A stretch of 64,000 bases of DNA from UBA6170 sp034429975 (GTDB lineage: Bacteria > Chloroflexota > Anaerolineae > Anaerolineales > Anaerolineaceae): positions 97,981-161,980 of the forward strand of contig DAOUFM010000050.1 in assembly GCA_034429975.1 (NCBI GenBank). Direction: 5' to 3'. The translations under genes and the position numbers were made by a program. Within the stretch, counting starts at the first letter, position 1; each line of letters starts with the position of its first letter. Shown here piece after piece: positions 42,924-50,918 of the stretch. A model generated the notes under the pieces. That model was given only the letters and a program-made list of their open reading frames with translations, did no database searches and was not told where the DNA came from.

Positions 42924-44675
42924 ATGGGAAAAATTAAAATTCTACGCGATGAGGTGGCTTCACAAATTGCTGCTGGAGAAGTAATAGAAAGACCCAGTTC
43001 CGTTGTTAAAGAGTTGGTGGAAAATTCGATTGATGCAGGAGCTGATCAAATCTCAGTTCAGATTAAAGATGCCGGAAAGAGTCTTATTGAAGTTACGGAT
43101 AATGGTTCTGGAATTCCATTTGATCAATTAGAATTGGCGGTTACCCGGCATGCAACCAGTAAATTACAATCCGCCCAGGACTTGTTCAAAATTCAAACGC
43201 TTGGCTTTAGAGGGGAAGCGCTGGCTTCAATTGCCTCAGTTTCTATGTTTCAACTTATATCAAAACATATTAACGAAGATGTCGGCGGTGACTTAGAAAT
43301 CTCTGAAAATCAAAGCATGAATCTAAAGAAAGTTGGTAATCCAACTGGAACAACCGTCATTGTTAGAAATTTGTTTTACAATGTACCCGCCAGATTAAAG
43401 TTTCTGAAGTCAGACCTTAATGAGAAACAAAAAATTAGTAATTTGATGACCAAATTTGCCCTGGCATACCCAAATATTCAATTCAAATTATTAAGTGACA
43501 AGAATTTATTGTTGCAAACGATTGGCAATGGCGACAGGAGAGAAATTCTTAACCGGATTTATGGATTGCAAATTGCCAAGCAAATGTTGGAAGTTAAATT
43601 TGAAGATCATCCATACAAAATTCAAGGATTCATCAGCCCAATTGCGATCACCAAATCGAACAGAAAAGAAATGACGTTTTTCGTAAATGGTCGTTGGGTG
43701 CAGGATATTGCTTTGAGTTCAGCAATGTTGAAGGCTTACCATACAATGATCATGGTGGGGCGATACCCTATTGGCCTGCTGTTTTTGGATTTTCCGCCTG
43801 AATTTGTTGATGTGAATGTTCATCCGACTAAGGCCGAAGTGAGATTCTCGAGCCCGGATCAGGTATTCAATATGGTTCAACGGGCGTGCCGGCGAGCACT
43901 GCTGGCTTACTCACCGGTGCCGGAAATTACTAAAACTTATTTGAGCTCATCTGGATCTGTAGTACCCAGCCAACATGGACAAACGACGATTTGGTCACCA
44001 GCTACAGTTTTACCTTCAGATGAGGAAACTACTCACCTTCAAGCTTCATCAGCTGAGGAACCTAAATATCAAAAAAAAGACCAACAAATATTCCTGCCTT
44101 TACTTAGATTAATTGGACAAATAGGCGCTACCTATATTGTTGCTGAGGGACCAGACGGCCTTTATTTGATCGATCAACATGCAGCTCATGAAAGAATATT
44201 GTTTGAAAAAATGATAGACCAGCTTCAAGAAACAATTCCTTCACAACCATTATTGGCTGCTGAGGTTGTTACACTTCTCCCCCATCAAACCTTAATCATG
44301 AATGATAAATTGAAAGTGATGGCTAAACTTGGCTTTGATATTGTTGAGTTTGGCCCAAATACTTTTCAAATTCGAGCGATCCCGGCACTTTTAATTGGGA
44401 TTAATCCCATAGAAGCGATTCAGGTAGTGGTGAATGATTTTGAAGATGATGAAAAACCATTAGGTGGGGCTATTGAGGCGATCATTGCAGCAAGAGTTTG
44501 TAAACAGGCTGCAGTAAAAAGCGGACAAATTCTATCGAAAGAAGAACAAAAAACTCTATTAGAGAATCTTGAACGCTGTAATTCTCCCCGTACCTGCCCA
44601 CACGGTAGGCCTACAATGATTCATTTATCTGTTGATTTGTTGGAGAAACAATTCGGAAGGAAAGGTAGCCTTTAA
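42924..44675 (+). CDS. mutL: MutL, DNA mismatch repair ATPase
   Basis: The 583-residue protein has the GHKL ATPase N-terminus: GEVIERPSSVVKELVENSIDAGA, DNGSGI, RGEALASI, and NVHPTKAEVRF. The C-terminal domain has LIDQHAAHERI, with ACKQAAVKSGQ-like (VCKQAAVKSGQ) and CNSPRTCPHGRP near the end. The DQHAAHERxxxE and C-P-H-G-R-P motifs are those of endonuclease-type MutL, as in bacteria without MutH. It nicks DNA after mismatch recognition by MutS. It converges with the sirtuin gene. Confidence 0.97.
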   Translation: MGKIKILRDEVASQIAAGEVIERPSSVVKELVENSIDAGADQISVQIKDAGKSLIEVTDNGSGIPFDQLELAVTRHATSKLQSAQDLFKIQTLGFRGEALASIASVSMFQLISKHINEDVGGDLEISENQSMNLKKVGNPTGTTVIVRNLFYNVPARLKFLKSDLNEKQKISNLMTKFALAYPNIQFKLLSDKNLLLQTIGNGDRREILNRIYGLQIAKQMLEVKFEDHPYKIQGFISPIAITKSNRKEMTFFVNGRWVQDIALSSAMLKAYHTMIMVGRYPIGLLFLDFPPEFVDVNVHPTKAEVRFSSPDQVFNMVQRACRRALLAYSPVPEITKTYLSSSGSVVPSQHGQTTIWSPATVLPSDEETTHLQASSAEEPKYQKKDQQIFLPLLRLIGQIGATYIVAEGPDGLYLIDQHAAHERILFEKMIDQLQETIPSQPLLAAEVVTLLPHQTLIMNDKLKVMAKLGFDIVEFGPNTFQIRAIPALLIGINPIEAIQVVVNDFEDDEKPLGGAIEAIIAARVCKQAAVKSGQILSKEEQKTLLENLERCNSPRTCPHGRPTMIHLSVDLLEKQFGRKGSL

Positions 44676-44689
44676 TTCCTGAAGAATCA

Positions 44690-45457
44690 TTAGAAATTTA
44701 ACATTTCTACAATTTTTGGCCAGACTTGAACAACATCATAACGCAATAACATATCTGTTTTGCGATCGAGATAAGTTGGGGAGAAAGTGTTAATGATAAA
44801 TTTTGCACCTCGCTCCAATGCAATTAATGGGAGTTGGTTTACCGGGGATACTTCCAAGGATGAACCGATTACGATTACCAAATCAGCTTTTACTAGATTT
44901 TCGTAAGCCTGAGTCCAGGCATCCATGGGTAGTAATTCTTCAAATAGTGTAACCGCTGGTTTAAGGTATTTTTTGCAGCGTTCACATTTAGGAATTTCAA
45001 AATTTTCAATAAAGTTAATTGCAGTTTCGTCTGAAAAAGGGGTAGTTGATTGGCAATCTAAACAAACAAGAGTTGAAGTACCCCCGTGTACTTCGATAGT
45101 TGCTTGAGAACCTGCTTTTTGGTGAAGATGGTCAATGTTTTGGGTGATTGTTGCTTTTAGTTTGTTTGCTTGCTCCATCTTTACTAATGCCTGATGGGCT
45201 TCATTTGCATTCGCAAAATAAATTTGTTTAGCCAAGGGGTGAAACCAATTGAAAAAATCCATCGGTTTGTGCAGAAACGAACTGAGCGACGCGACTCGCA
45301 TCGGATCATTTTTTTCCCACAAACCTGTGTTATGTGAGCGAAAATCGGGTATTCCGGAAGGGGTGGAGATACCAGCTCCGGTGATGGCTACAACATAATC
45401 AGATTTTTCTATCAAAGAAGCAGCGAGTTGTATGTCTCGTAAAAATTCGTCGGTCAT
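44690..45457 (-). CDS. Sir2-type NAD-dependent protein deacylase
   Basis: The 255-residue protein has TGAGISTPSGIPDFR (NAD binding), QNIDHLHQKAG (catalytic region), EVHGG with the catalytic His, and zinc pairs CLDC and CERC. It lacks the clear Ala/Tyr/Arg marker set needed to assign a desuccinylase type. It overlaps the end of the response regulator-ATPase gene by 4 bases (ATGA), so the two are co-translated. Confidence 0.94.
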   Translation of the reverse strand: MTDEFLRDIQLAASLIEKSDYVVAITGAGISTPSGIPDFRSHNTGLWEKNDPMRVASLSSFLHKPMDFFNWFHPLAKQIYFANANEAHQALVKMEQANKLKATITQNIDHLHQKAGSQATIEVHGGTSTLVCLDCQSTTPFSDETAINFIENFEIPKCERCKKYLKPAVTLFEELLPMDAWTQAYENLVKADLVIVIGSSLEVSPVNQLPLIALERGAKFIINTFSPTYLDRKTDMLLRYDVVQVWPKIVEMLNF

Positions 45458-46608
45458 TTTTTCATGTTGGTAAGTAATTGCTCTGCTAAACGGTGGAATT
45501 GTTGGGAAGCAAAACTTTCAGGCTGGATTTTTGTTAATGGCTGAAAGTGGATGGCAGCCTGGAAGGCTTGTTCAGGGGCTGATGGAATGGTGATAATTGG
45601 TAAAACTCCAATTCTTTCCTGAATTTGGGTTTGGGTAAGCTGGATATCCGCTCTTACACGATTGAATGAGATCGTTTGGATCAGTTTATTTTTACCAAAA
45701 CCAATTGAAGCTAATTGTTGGATAATTCTCTTTGATCTTTCAATAGAGGTTGGATAAGGTTCAGTGACCAAAATAACCATGTCACATTTCGCAATTATTT
45801 CAGAATAATATTCCTCAGTGGGGACACCTAAATCTAAAATGACTGTTTTGGAAACTCTGCTTAACCCATCCAGGAGCAACTGAAGCTTTTTCAAGTTTTC
45901 CTTTGAATTAACCTTTGAGAACATAGAATTCGTAAGAAGTAAACGCACACCATAGACTGTTTTAATAAGATTTTTTTCTATTAAATCAATGTTGATATCG
46001 CCCGGCTTGCTGAGCAGAATATTTTCAAGACCTTCCGTATCCGCCAAACCAAGTTCCATTCCCCAGGTTCCATTACCGGGAAAAATTTCAGCACAGATTA
46101 CATCTGCATCATTCTTTTCTGACAGCGCAATTCCTAAATTTAAAACGGTAGTGGATGTACCAATCCCACCTTTGGCTCCGATAACACCAATCACAAATCC
46201 ATTTTTTGGAAGCTGAAGTTTATCTGTTTGCCGAGCATATCTCCTGGTTAGGAGAGCTTTGATATGGGCAACCAATTCAACCGGATGAACTGGCTTGGTA
46301 AGGTAATCATCGGCTCCTGCTTCGAAGCCGGCAACTTTATCATCGACCTGACTCTTGGCAGTAAACATTAAAATCGGAATTTCGGTTGTAGTAGGATCTG
46401 CGCGTAGATACTTAGCTACCATATACCCATTAACATTGGGCATCATGATATCGAGGATTACTAAATCGGGTAATTCATTTTTAGCAAGAGCAACACCCTC
46501 ATCTCCATTGTTTGAAGTAATAGTTTGATACCCTTGCCGCTGAAGCATTAAACTGATAAGTCGTAGGGTTTCTGCATCATCGTCGATAATTAGTATTTTT
46601 TCTGCCAT
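45454..46608 (-). CDS. Response regulator fused to MinD/ParA-like ATPase (CpaE-like)
   Basis: The ATG at 46608 follows GAGGA. About 384 residues: a REC domain (about 1-120; LIIDDDAETLR, Asp in LVILDIMMP, TAKS, Lys in YLTKPV) followed by a SIMIBI ATPase (about 140-384; deviant Walker A GAKGGIGTST, DLGVPT, LVTEPYP). This is the CpaE architecture, tied to polar localisation and Flp/Tad pilus assembly. Unlike CpaE, whose receiver is often degenerate, this REC keeps its key residues. No other tad genes are seen nearby. Confidence 0.9.
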   Translation of the reverse strand: MAEKILIIDDDAETLRLISLMLQRQGYQTITSNNGDEGVALAKNELPDLVILDIMMPNVNGYMVAKYLRADPTTTEIPILMFTAKSQVDDKVAGFEAGADDYLTKPVHPVELVAHIKALLTRRYARQTDKLQLPKNGFVIGVIGAKGGIGTSTTVLNLGIALSEKNDADVICAEIFPGNGTWGMELGLADTEGLENILLSKPGDINIDLIEKNLIKTVYGVRLLLTNSMFSKVNSKENLKKLQLLLDGLSRVSKTVILDLGVPTEEYYSEIIAKCDMVILVTEPYPTSIERSKRIIQQLASIGFGKNKLIQTISFNRVRADIQLTQTQIQERIGVLPIITIPSAPEQAFQAAIHFQPLTKIQPESFASQQFHRLAEQLLTNMKK

Positions 46609-46708
46609 AAAATTCCTCAATTAATCAATAATAATGTTGCTGATATAAATATAGCTTAAAATCAAAATAAAATAAAAAGATAATTCGTTTTAGTTTCAAA
46701 GATCGAAT

Positions 46709-48127
46709 ATGGAAAAACGTTTCTACAGTAAATTAAAGAAAGAGTTGAAAATCGCAAATCAGACGCCGATTGTTATTGCTTTTTCAGGTGGTATGGATAG
46801 TGTTTGTTTGCTTAATCTTTTTTGGAAGTACAACAAAAATTTAATTGTTGCTCATTTTAACCATGGTTTACGAGATACCGCAGAGCGTGATGAAATCTTT
46901 TCAAGAAAAACAGCTCAGGAATTAAAATTACCGATTGTTACAGAAAAAGCAGATGTGACTGCCTATGCAAATGAAAAACGGCTTTCGATTGAAGAAGCTG
47001 CCAGAAAATTACGATATGGATTCCTTTATCGGGTGGCTCAAGGTTATGGTTCTGAATACATTGCCGTTGGTCATCATGCTGATGATCAGGTAGAAACAGT
47101 ATTTATGCACTTGTTTCGGGGCAGTGGCTTGTCTGGCCTAAGTGGAATGCGAGAAATCTCCATTATTCACGAGTTTAGTCCGCACGTTAAGATTATTCGT
47201 CCTTTACTCACATTTTGGCGTACGGAAATAGAAAAATATTGCGAGGAAAAAAAGTTGAGTTTTGTGGTTGATGAAACCAATGCATTGAATATTTATCAAC
47301 GCAATCGTTTACGTAATGAAACAATTCCTGCTTTAAACCAACTATATAACAAACTGAATCAGCGGATTCTCAATATGGCTGAAATAATTCAGAAAGAAGA
47401 TGATTTTTTTGATGAACAAACCAGTAGGATTCTAGATTTAGTTTGTGATCGTATTGAAAAAGATTTTATTCAACTCAATAAAAAAGAACTCTCAAAACAA
47501 CCTTTGGCAATCCAGCGGAGACTCATTCGAAAAGTAGCCATTATTCTAAAACCGGATCTACGAGACTTATCCTTTGAAAATGTCGAAAACCTCCTTCAAT
47601 TTGTTTCAGTGGAAAAACCAGGCGAAATTTATTTGCAGGAAAACTTGCACTCCATTATTGGTAACGATGAAATCATAATTGCAGACAAGAAAAGCCGGTG
47701 GATTGATACTCTTTATCCACAAGTTTATGAAGAATTCCGGGTCAATGCAGATCAATTCAGGATTTTTGAACTTCCTTCCAATTGGTATTTAGAACTAGAT
47801 TTTTGTACCAAAACAGAAATTAATACTTTGAATCAAGAAAGTCCTTATCAGGCATATTTCGATGCTGAAAAAATAGGATTATTTATTTTCATAAGGACCA
47901 GAATTCCAGGGGATAAATTCCAGCCTTTAGGGATGACTAATGGAACAATGAAAATTAGTGATTTCTTTGTTAATTTCAAATTATTGAAAGTCGCCCGGGA
48001 TCATTGGCCACTTATCTTGAATTCAAATAAAAAAATTGCCTGGGTTCCAGGTTTTCGGCAGGATCATGCATTTCGGGTTACAGATCAAACTTCAAAAATT
48101 TTGAAGTTGTCAATTTTTAGGAAATAA
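46709..48127 (+). CDS. tilS: tRNA(Ile)-lysidine synthase
   Basis: The 472-residue protein has the PP-loop AFSGGMDSVCLL, HFNHGLRD, VGHHADDQVET and the lysidine-synthetase C-terminal domain. It converts C34 of tRNA-Ile(CAU) to lysidine so that it reads AUA. Its 3' end is 4 bases from the convergent recombinase gene. The ribosome binding site is weak. Confidence 0.95.
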   Translation: MEKRFYSKLKKELKIANQTPIVIAFSGGMDSVCLLNLFWKYNKNLIVAHFNHGLRDTAERDEIFSRKTAQELKLPIVTEKADVTAYANEKRLSIEEAARKLRYGFLYRVAQGYGSEYIAVGHHADDQVETVFMHLFRGSGLSGLSGMREISIIHEFSPHVKIIRPLLTFWRTEIEKYCEEKKLSFVVDETNALNIYQRNRLRNETIPALNQLYNKLNQRILNMAEIIQKEDDFFDEQTSRILDLVCDRIEKDFIQLNKKELSKQPLAIQRRLIRKVAIILKPDLRDLSFENVENLLQFVSVEKPGEIYLQENLHSIIGNDEIIIADKKSRWIDTLYPQVYEEFRVNADQFRIFELPSNWYLELDFCTKTEINTLNQESPYQAYFDAEKIGLFIFIRTRIPGDKFQPLGMTNGTMKISDFFVNFKLLKVARDHWPLILNSNKKIAWVPGFRQDHAFRVTDQTSKILKLSIFRK

Positions 48128-48131
48128 TGCA

Positions 48132-49028
48132 TTATTGAGATGACAATTGCATTAATTTCGTGTTAATTTCTCTCCATTGAATTTTTGAGATTCCTAATTT
48201 TTGACGGATAAGATCTTTTTCCATATCCGAATTGTAATCATTGACAGCGCAAGTCCAACGACACATATCGAAAGATAAATGCTTCGTAAGCCCAGCTTCA
48301 TTGCTCAAGTCTTCCAAAAGATATTCCAAACGCCTGGGAGACCAGGGGAATACCTGAGATTTTGGTTCAAATTGGGAGAAATATTGTTGATAAGCTGCGA
48401 CCCATTCTAGAGATACAGGAATTTTTCGTTCTTTATTGCGGTAGTTTGGATTGTTATACCGGACAAAAATAAATGGGCCACCGTTAGAATTCAAATCAAT
48501 ATGATTAACACTTAATAATAAACATTCGCCTTTTTTAATCCCGGTTTCCAGTAATAACTTCACCAATGTGTAATACCGGGTATCGGGCTTTAAAGCATTA
48601 CGATAATTGTTAGCAACTTCTAAAACTTTATTTGTTTCTTCCTCTGATAAAATTTCTGGAAGGGGACTGATGACTGATTTTTGAATTACTTTTTCTGCTG
48701 GATCAAAAGGAATTCTGCCATTGGTATGCAACCAGCGAAAAAAAGCTTTGATTGATGTAATTCTCCTTGAAAGACTTTTAGGGCTGCAAGGCACTCCGCG
48801 ACCTTTTTCAAGCCATTTAAGAAATAAATTTAAGTCATTCGTGCCAATTGCCCCAATAGATTTATCAGGAGCGATAAAACTAGATAATAAATTCAAATCA
48901 TTAATAAATGCCTTAACGGTAAAAGGAGATTTATCTTGATCTTGTAAATAAATCTCCCAGGCTTGAATGGCTGGTGTTAAGGGAGTATTTGATTGGATGT
49001 GGAACCCTGTATCAGATGGCGTGTTCAT
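48132..49028 (-). CDS. Tyrosine-recombinase-like protein with degenerate catalytic site
   Basis: The ATG at 49028 follows GAGG. About 298 residues. An N-terminal SAM-like core-binding domain (about 20-110: AIQAWEIYLQDQDKSPFTVKAF..) and a C-terminal XerC/D-like domain are clear, but the catalytic set is lost: the first Arg is Lys (TGIKKGE for TGLRxxE), HxLRH reads DMCRW, LGH is LGI, and no C-terminal Tyr follows. Only the second Arg remains. It may bind DNA without cutting. It has a strong promoter, so it is likely expressed rather than a decaying gene. Confidence 0.8.
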   Translation of the reverse strand: MNTPSDTGFHIQSNTPLTPAIQAWEIYLQDQDKSPFTVKAFINDLNLLSSFIAPDKSIGAIGTNDLNLFLKWLEKGRGVPCSPKSLSRRITSIKAFFRWLHTNGRIPFDPAEKVIQKSVISPLPEILSEEETNKVLEVANNYRNALKPDTRYYTLVKLLLETGIKKGECLLLSVNHIDLNSNGGPFIFVRYNNPNYRNKERKIPVSLEWVAAYQQYFSQFEPKSQVFPWSPRRLEYLLEDLSNEAGLTKHLSFDMCRWTCAVNDYNSDMEKDLIRQKLGISKIQWREINTKLMQLSSQ

Positions 49029-49058
49029 AATCACCTCAAATTTCGTATAGATATTATG

Positions 49059-49087
49059 AATTTACACCTATTTTTTTGGTTTGTCAA
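49059..49087 (-). promoter_or_regulatory. Promoter of the recombinase-like gene
   Basis: On the minus strand a perfect TTGACA (49087-49082) and TAAATT (49064-49059) with a 17-base spacer, ending 30 bases before the ATG. Confidence 0.65.
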
Positions 49088-49131
49088 ATTAATCAGATTT
49101 TCTGATTTAAGTATTCCCGAAAAATTTTAAA

Positions 49132-50151
49132 TTATGGAGTATAGGCAGAATCAATGATAGTTTGGTGAATTAGTTCATAATTGGGGATTAGTACATTTGC
49201 ACCTGATTCCGGAAGTACATAGGGAACAGCCTGATCAACACTTAAGGCATAGCGACGCAACCTGGATGGATCAGCAAGAATTTTACTGGCAACTGGCACT
49301 AGGGGAAGAATATCAGAAAGAGACAAATTTGTTTCTACGGAACTTAAATACATATTGTAGAGATCTGGAACCCGGGAAATTGCGTCCAATGACATGAGTT
49401 TTTCAAAAATTGCAAAAACAACCTCCTGTGCACGTCTCAGGCGATCAAAGTCGCTTGTTGAATATCTTGAGCGAACATACCACAGGGCAGTTTCGCCATT
49501 CATGTATGTTGGTCCGCCAAATACAGTACAATTTTTTTCTGCGTCAGCCTGAGGTAAATCACACTTATCGGAGAGATAACCACCCGCATTCACTGTAATA
49601 CCTCCCAGGCTATTTACGATCCCCATAAAACCCTGAAAATTAGTCATAATATAGTAATCTGCTGTTACATTGAAGTTTTCTTCCAATGTTGCCTTGCTCA
49701 AGGCAAATCCACCAAATGGTTGTGCTACATTGATTCTTTGATTGCCTATTCCTGGTAAATAAACGTAAAGGTCTCTAGGAAAAGATAGGATCGATGCAGT
49801 ACCTTCATTTGGATAGATGGATAACAACATAAAAACATCGGTTCGATAACCTGATTCAGGCCGGTAGTCAGAACCCAAAATTAAAATATTGACTTGTCCG
49901 TCTGGGCGCTGAGACTTAATTTCTGTAGGAACAATTTCCGGTTGATTGGCTTCCTGTGTTGGTCCTGGTGTAGCAATATTTTCCATCACAGGTAAAAAAG
50001 GAGTAGCTGTTGGGGCTGCTTTTGGATCGCTTTTGATCCATTTTATATTCGAAAATCCTGATGGGGACTGTGTGTTATAGAATTGAGCTGGCAAATTACA
50101 ACCCACCAGTAAAGCAATGATTAACAAACTAAATATTATTTTTTTTCTCAT
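49132..50151 (-). CDS. LytR-CpsA-Psr (LCP) family cell-envelope ligase
   Basis: The 339-residue protein begins with a lipoprotein-type signal (LLVGC lipobox, Cys18), then a proline/threonine-rich linker to about 85, then the LCP domain: ILILGSDYRPESGYRTDVFML, SFPRDLYVYLPG and VRSRYSTSDFDRLRRAQEV carry the conserved Asp and Arg residues that bind polyprenyl phosphates. LCP enzymes transfer polymers from lipid carriers to cell wall or proteins. Lipid anchoring instead of the usual membrane helix is notable. Confidence 0.9.
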   Translation of the reverse strand: MRKKIIFSLLIIALLVGCNLPAQFYNTQSPSGFSNIKWIKSDPKAAPTATPFLPVMENIATPGPTQEANQPEIVPTEIKSQRPDGQVNILILGSDYRPESGYRTDVFMLLSIYPNEGTASILSFPRDLYVYLPGIGNQRINVAQPFGGFALSKATLEENFNVTADYYIMTNFQGFMGIVNSLGGITVNAGGYLSDKCDLPQADAEKNCTVFGGPTYMNGETALWYVRSRYSTSDFDRLRRAQEVVFAIFEKLMSLDAISRVPDLYNMYLSSVETNLSLSDILPLVPVASKILADPSRLRRYALSVDQAVPYVLPESGANVLIPNYELIHQTIIDSAYTP

Positions 50152-50304
50152 ATTTATGAATCAGTAGCCTTTGATGTCCGAATTAATATTGCTTATTATT
50201 TATAATCCAAAGTGACAAAAACAACACTAAGTTTTGACGTATTACTTTATTCAATAGTTCCGATTTTACCTAATAATTAATTTTCTCAATAGTTTTTTAA
50301 AAGG

Positions 50305-50332
50305 TTGACAAAAATTTTGTTTCCGATAAAAT
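50305..50332 (+). promoter_or_regulatory. Promoter of tRNA-Leu
   Basis: A perfect TTGACA and TAAAAT with a 16-base spacer, ending 18 bases before the tRNA. In the 383-base region 50152-50534 only this promoter and the tRNA were identified. Confidence 0.7.
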
Positions 50333-50350
50333 TCAAAGCGCTCAATGAGA

Positions 50351-50434
50351 GCCGAAGTGGCGGAATTGGCAGACGCGCTACGTTCAGGGCGTAGTGGGCT
50401 TACGCTCGTGTGGGTTCAAATCCCACCTTCGGCA
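50351..50434 (+). tRNA. tRNA-Leu (anticodon CAG)
   Basis: The 84-base cloverleaf has acceptor GCCGAAG/CTTCGGC with discriminator A, anticodon stem CTACG/CGTAG with loop TTCAGGG (anticodon CAG at 50385-50387), a long class II variable arm (GTGGGCTTACGCTC region) and T-arm GTGGG-TTCAAAT-CCCAC. CCA is not encoded; a T-run follows. Confidence 0.95.
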
Positions 50435-50534
50435 CTCTTTTTATTTAAATTCTGAAAAGATAAAACAATCAACCTAAATGGCATGATATTTGTATCTTTG
50501 ATAAAATAATTGTCAGATAGAAACAAGTCGTGAA

Positions 50535-50918
50535 ATGAAGAAATTAAATATAGATTATCGAAAGTTTGCTATATACATTGCATTAATTACCATTTTCTTT
50601 ATATTGATGGGATTGAGCACCCGGTTTAATGAGTTGACGAAATTAACGGAACAACATTATTTAATGCAAACCGAGGTTGCTGCCTTAAGAGCCACCAATA
50701 TATTTATTGAAACCGAAATTGGTTATGCAACCTCCGAGATCGCAGTAGAAGAATTCGCCCGGGAAAAAGGATATATGGTAAAGCCAGGGGAAGTTCTAAT
50801 AGTACCATATTCCAAAAACGAAATAACGCCTACACCGGTTAAAGTCCCTACAGTTGTAACTGAAAGGCTCCCAAACTGGAAAATCTGGTACGAATTATTC
50901 TTTTCAGACCAGCATTAA
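50535..50918 (+). CDS. FtsB/DivIC-like septum formation initiator family protein
   Basis: The 127-residue protein has one membrane helix (about 11-27) followed by a coiled-coil-like stretch (NELTKLTEQHYLMQTEVAAL) and the segment FAREKGYMVKPGEVLIVP, the family's conserved ending. Such bitopic proteins join FtsL and FtsQ in the divisome. The C-terminal tail (about 95-127) is extra. It converges with the SpoIIE-type phosphatase gene, overlapping it by 4 bases. Confidence 0.8.
   Translation: MKKLNIDYRKFAIYIALITIFFILMGLSTRFNELTKLTEQHYLMQTEVAALRATNIFIETEIGYATSEIAVEEFAREKGYMVKPGEVLIVPYSKNEITPTPVKVPTVVTERLPNWKIWYELFFSDQH

Noticed and set aside
48132..49028. Integrase of a mobile element
   Set aside because: Active-site residues are missing, no attachment repeats or cargo were seen, and neighbours are housekeeping genes.
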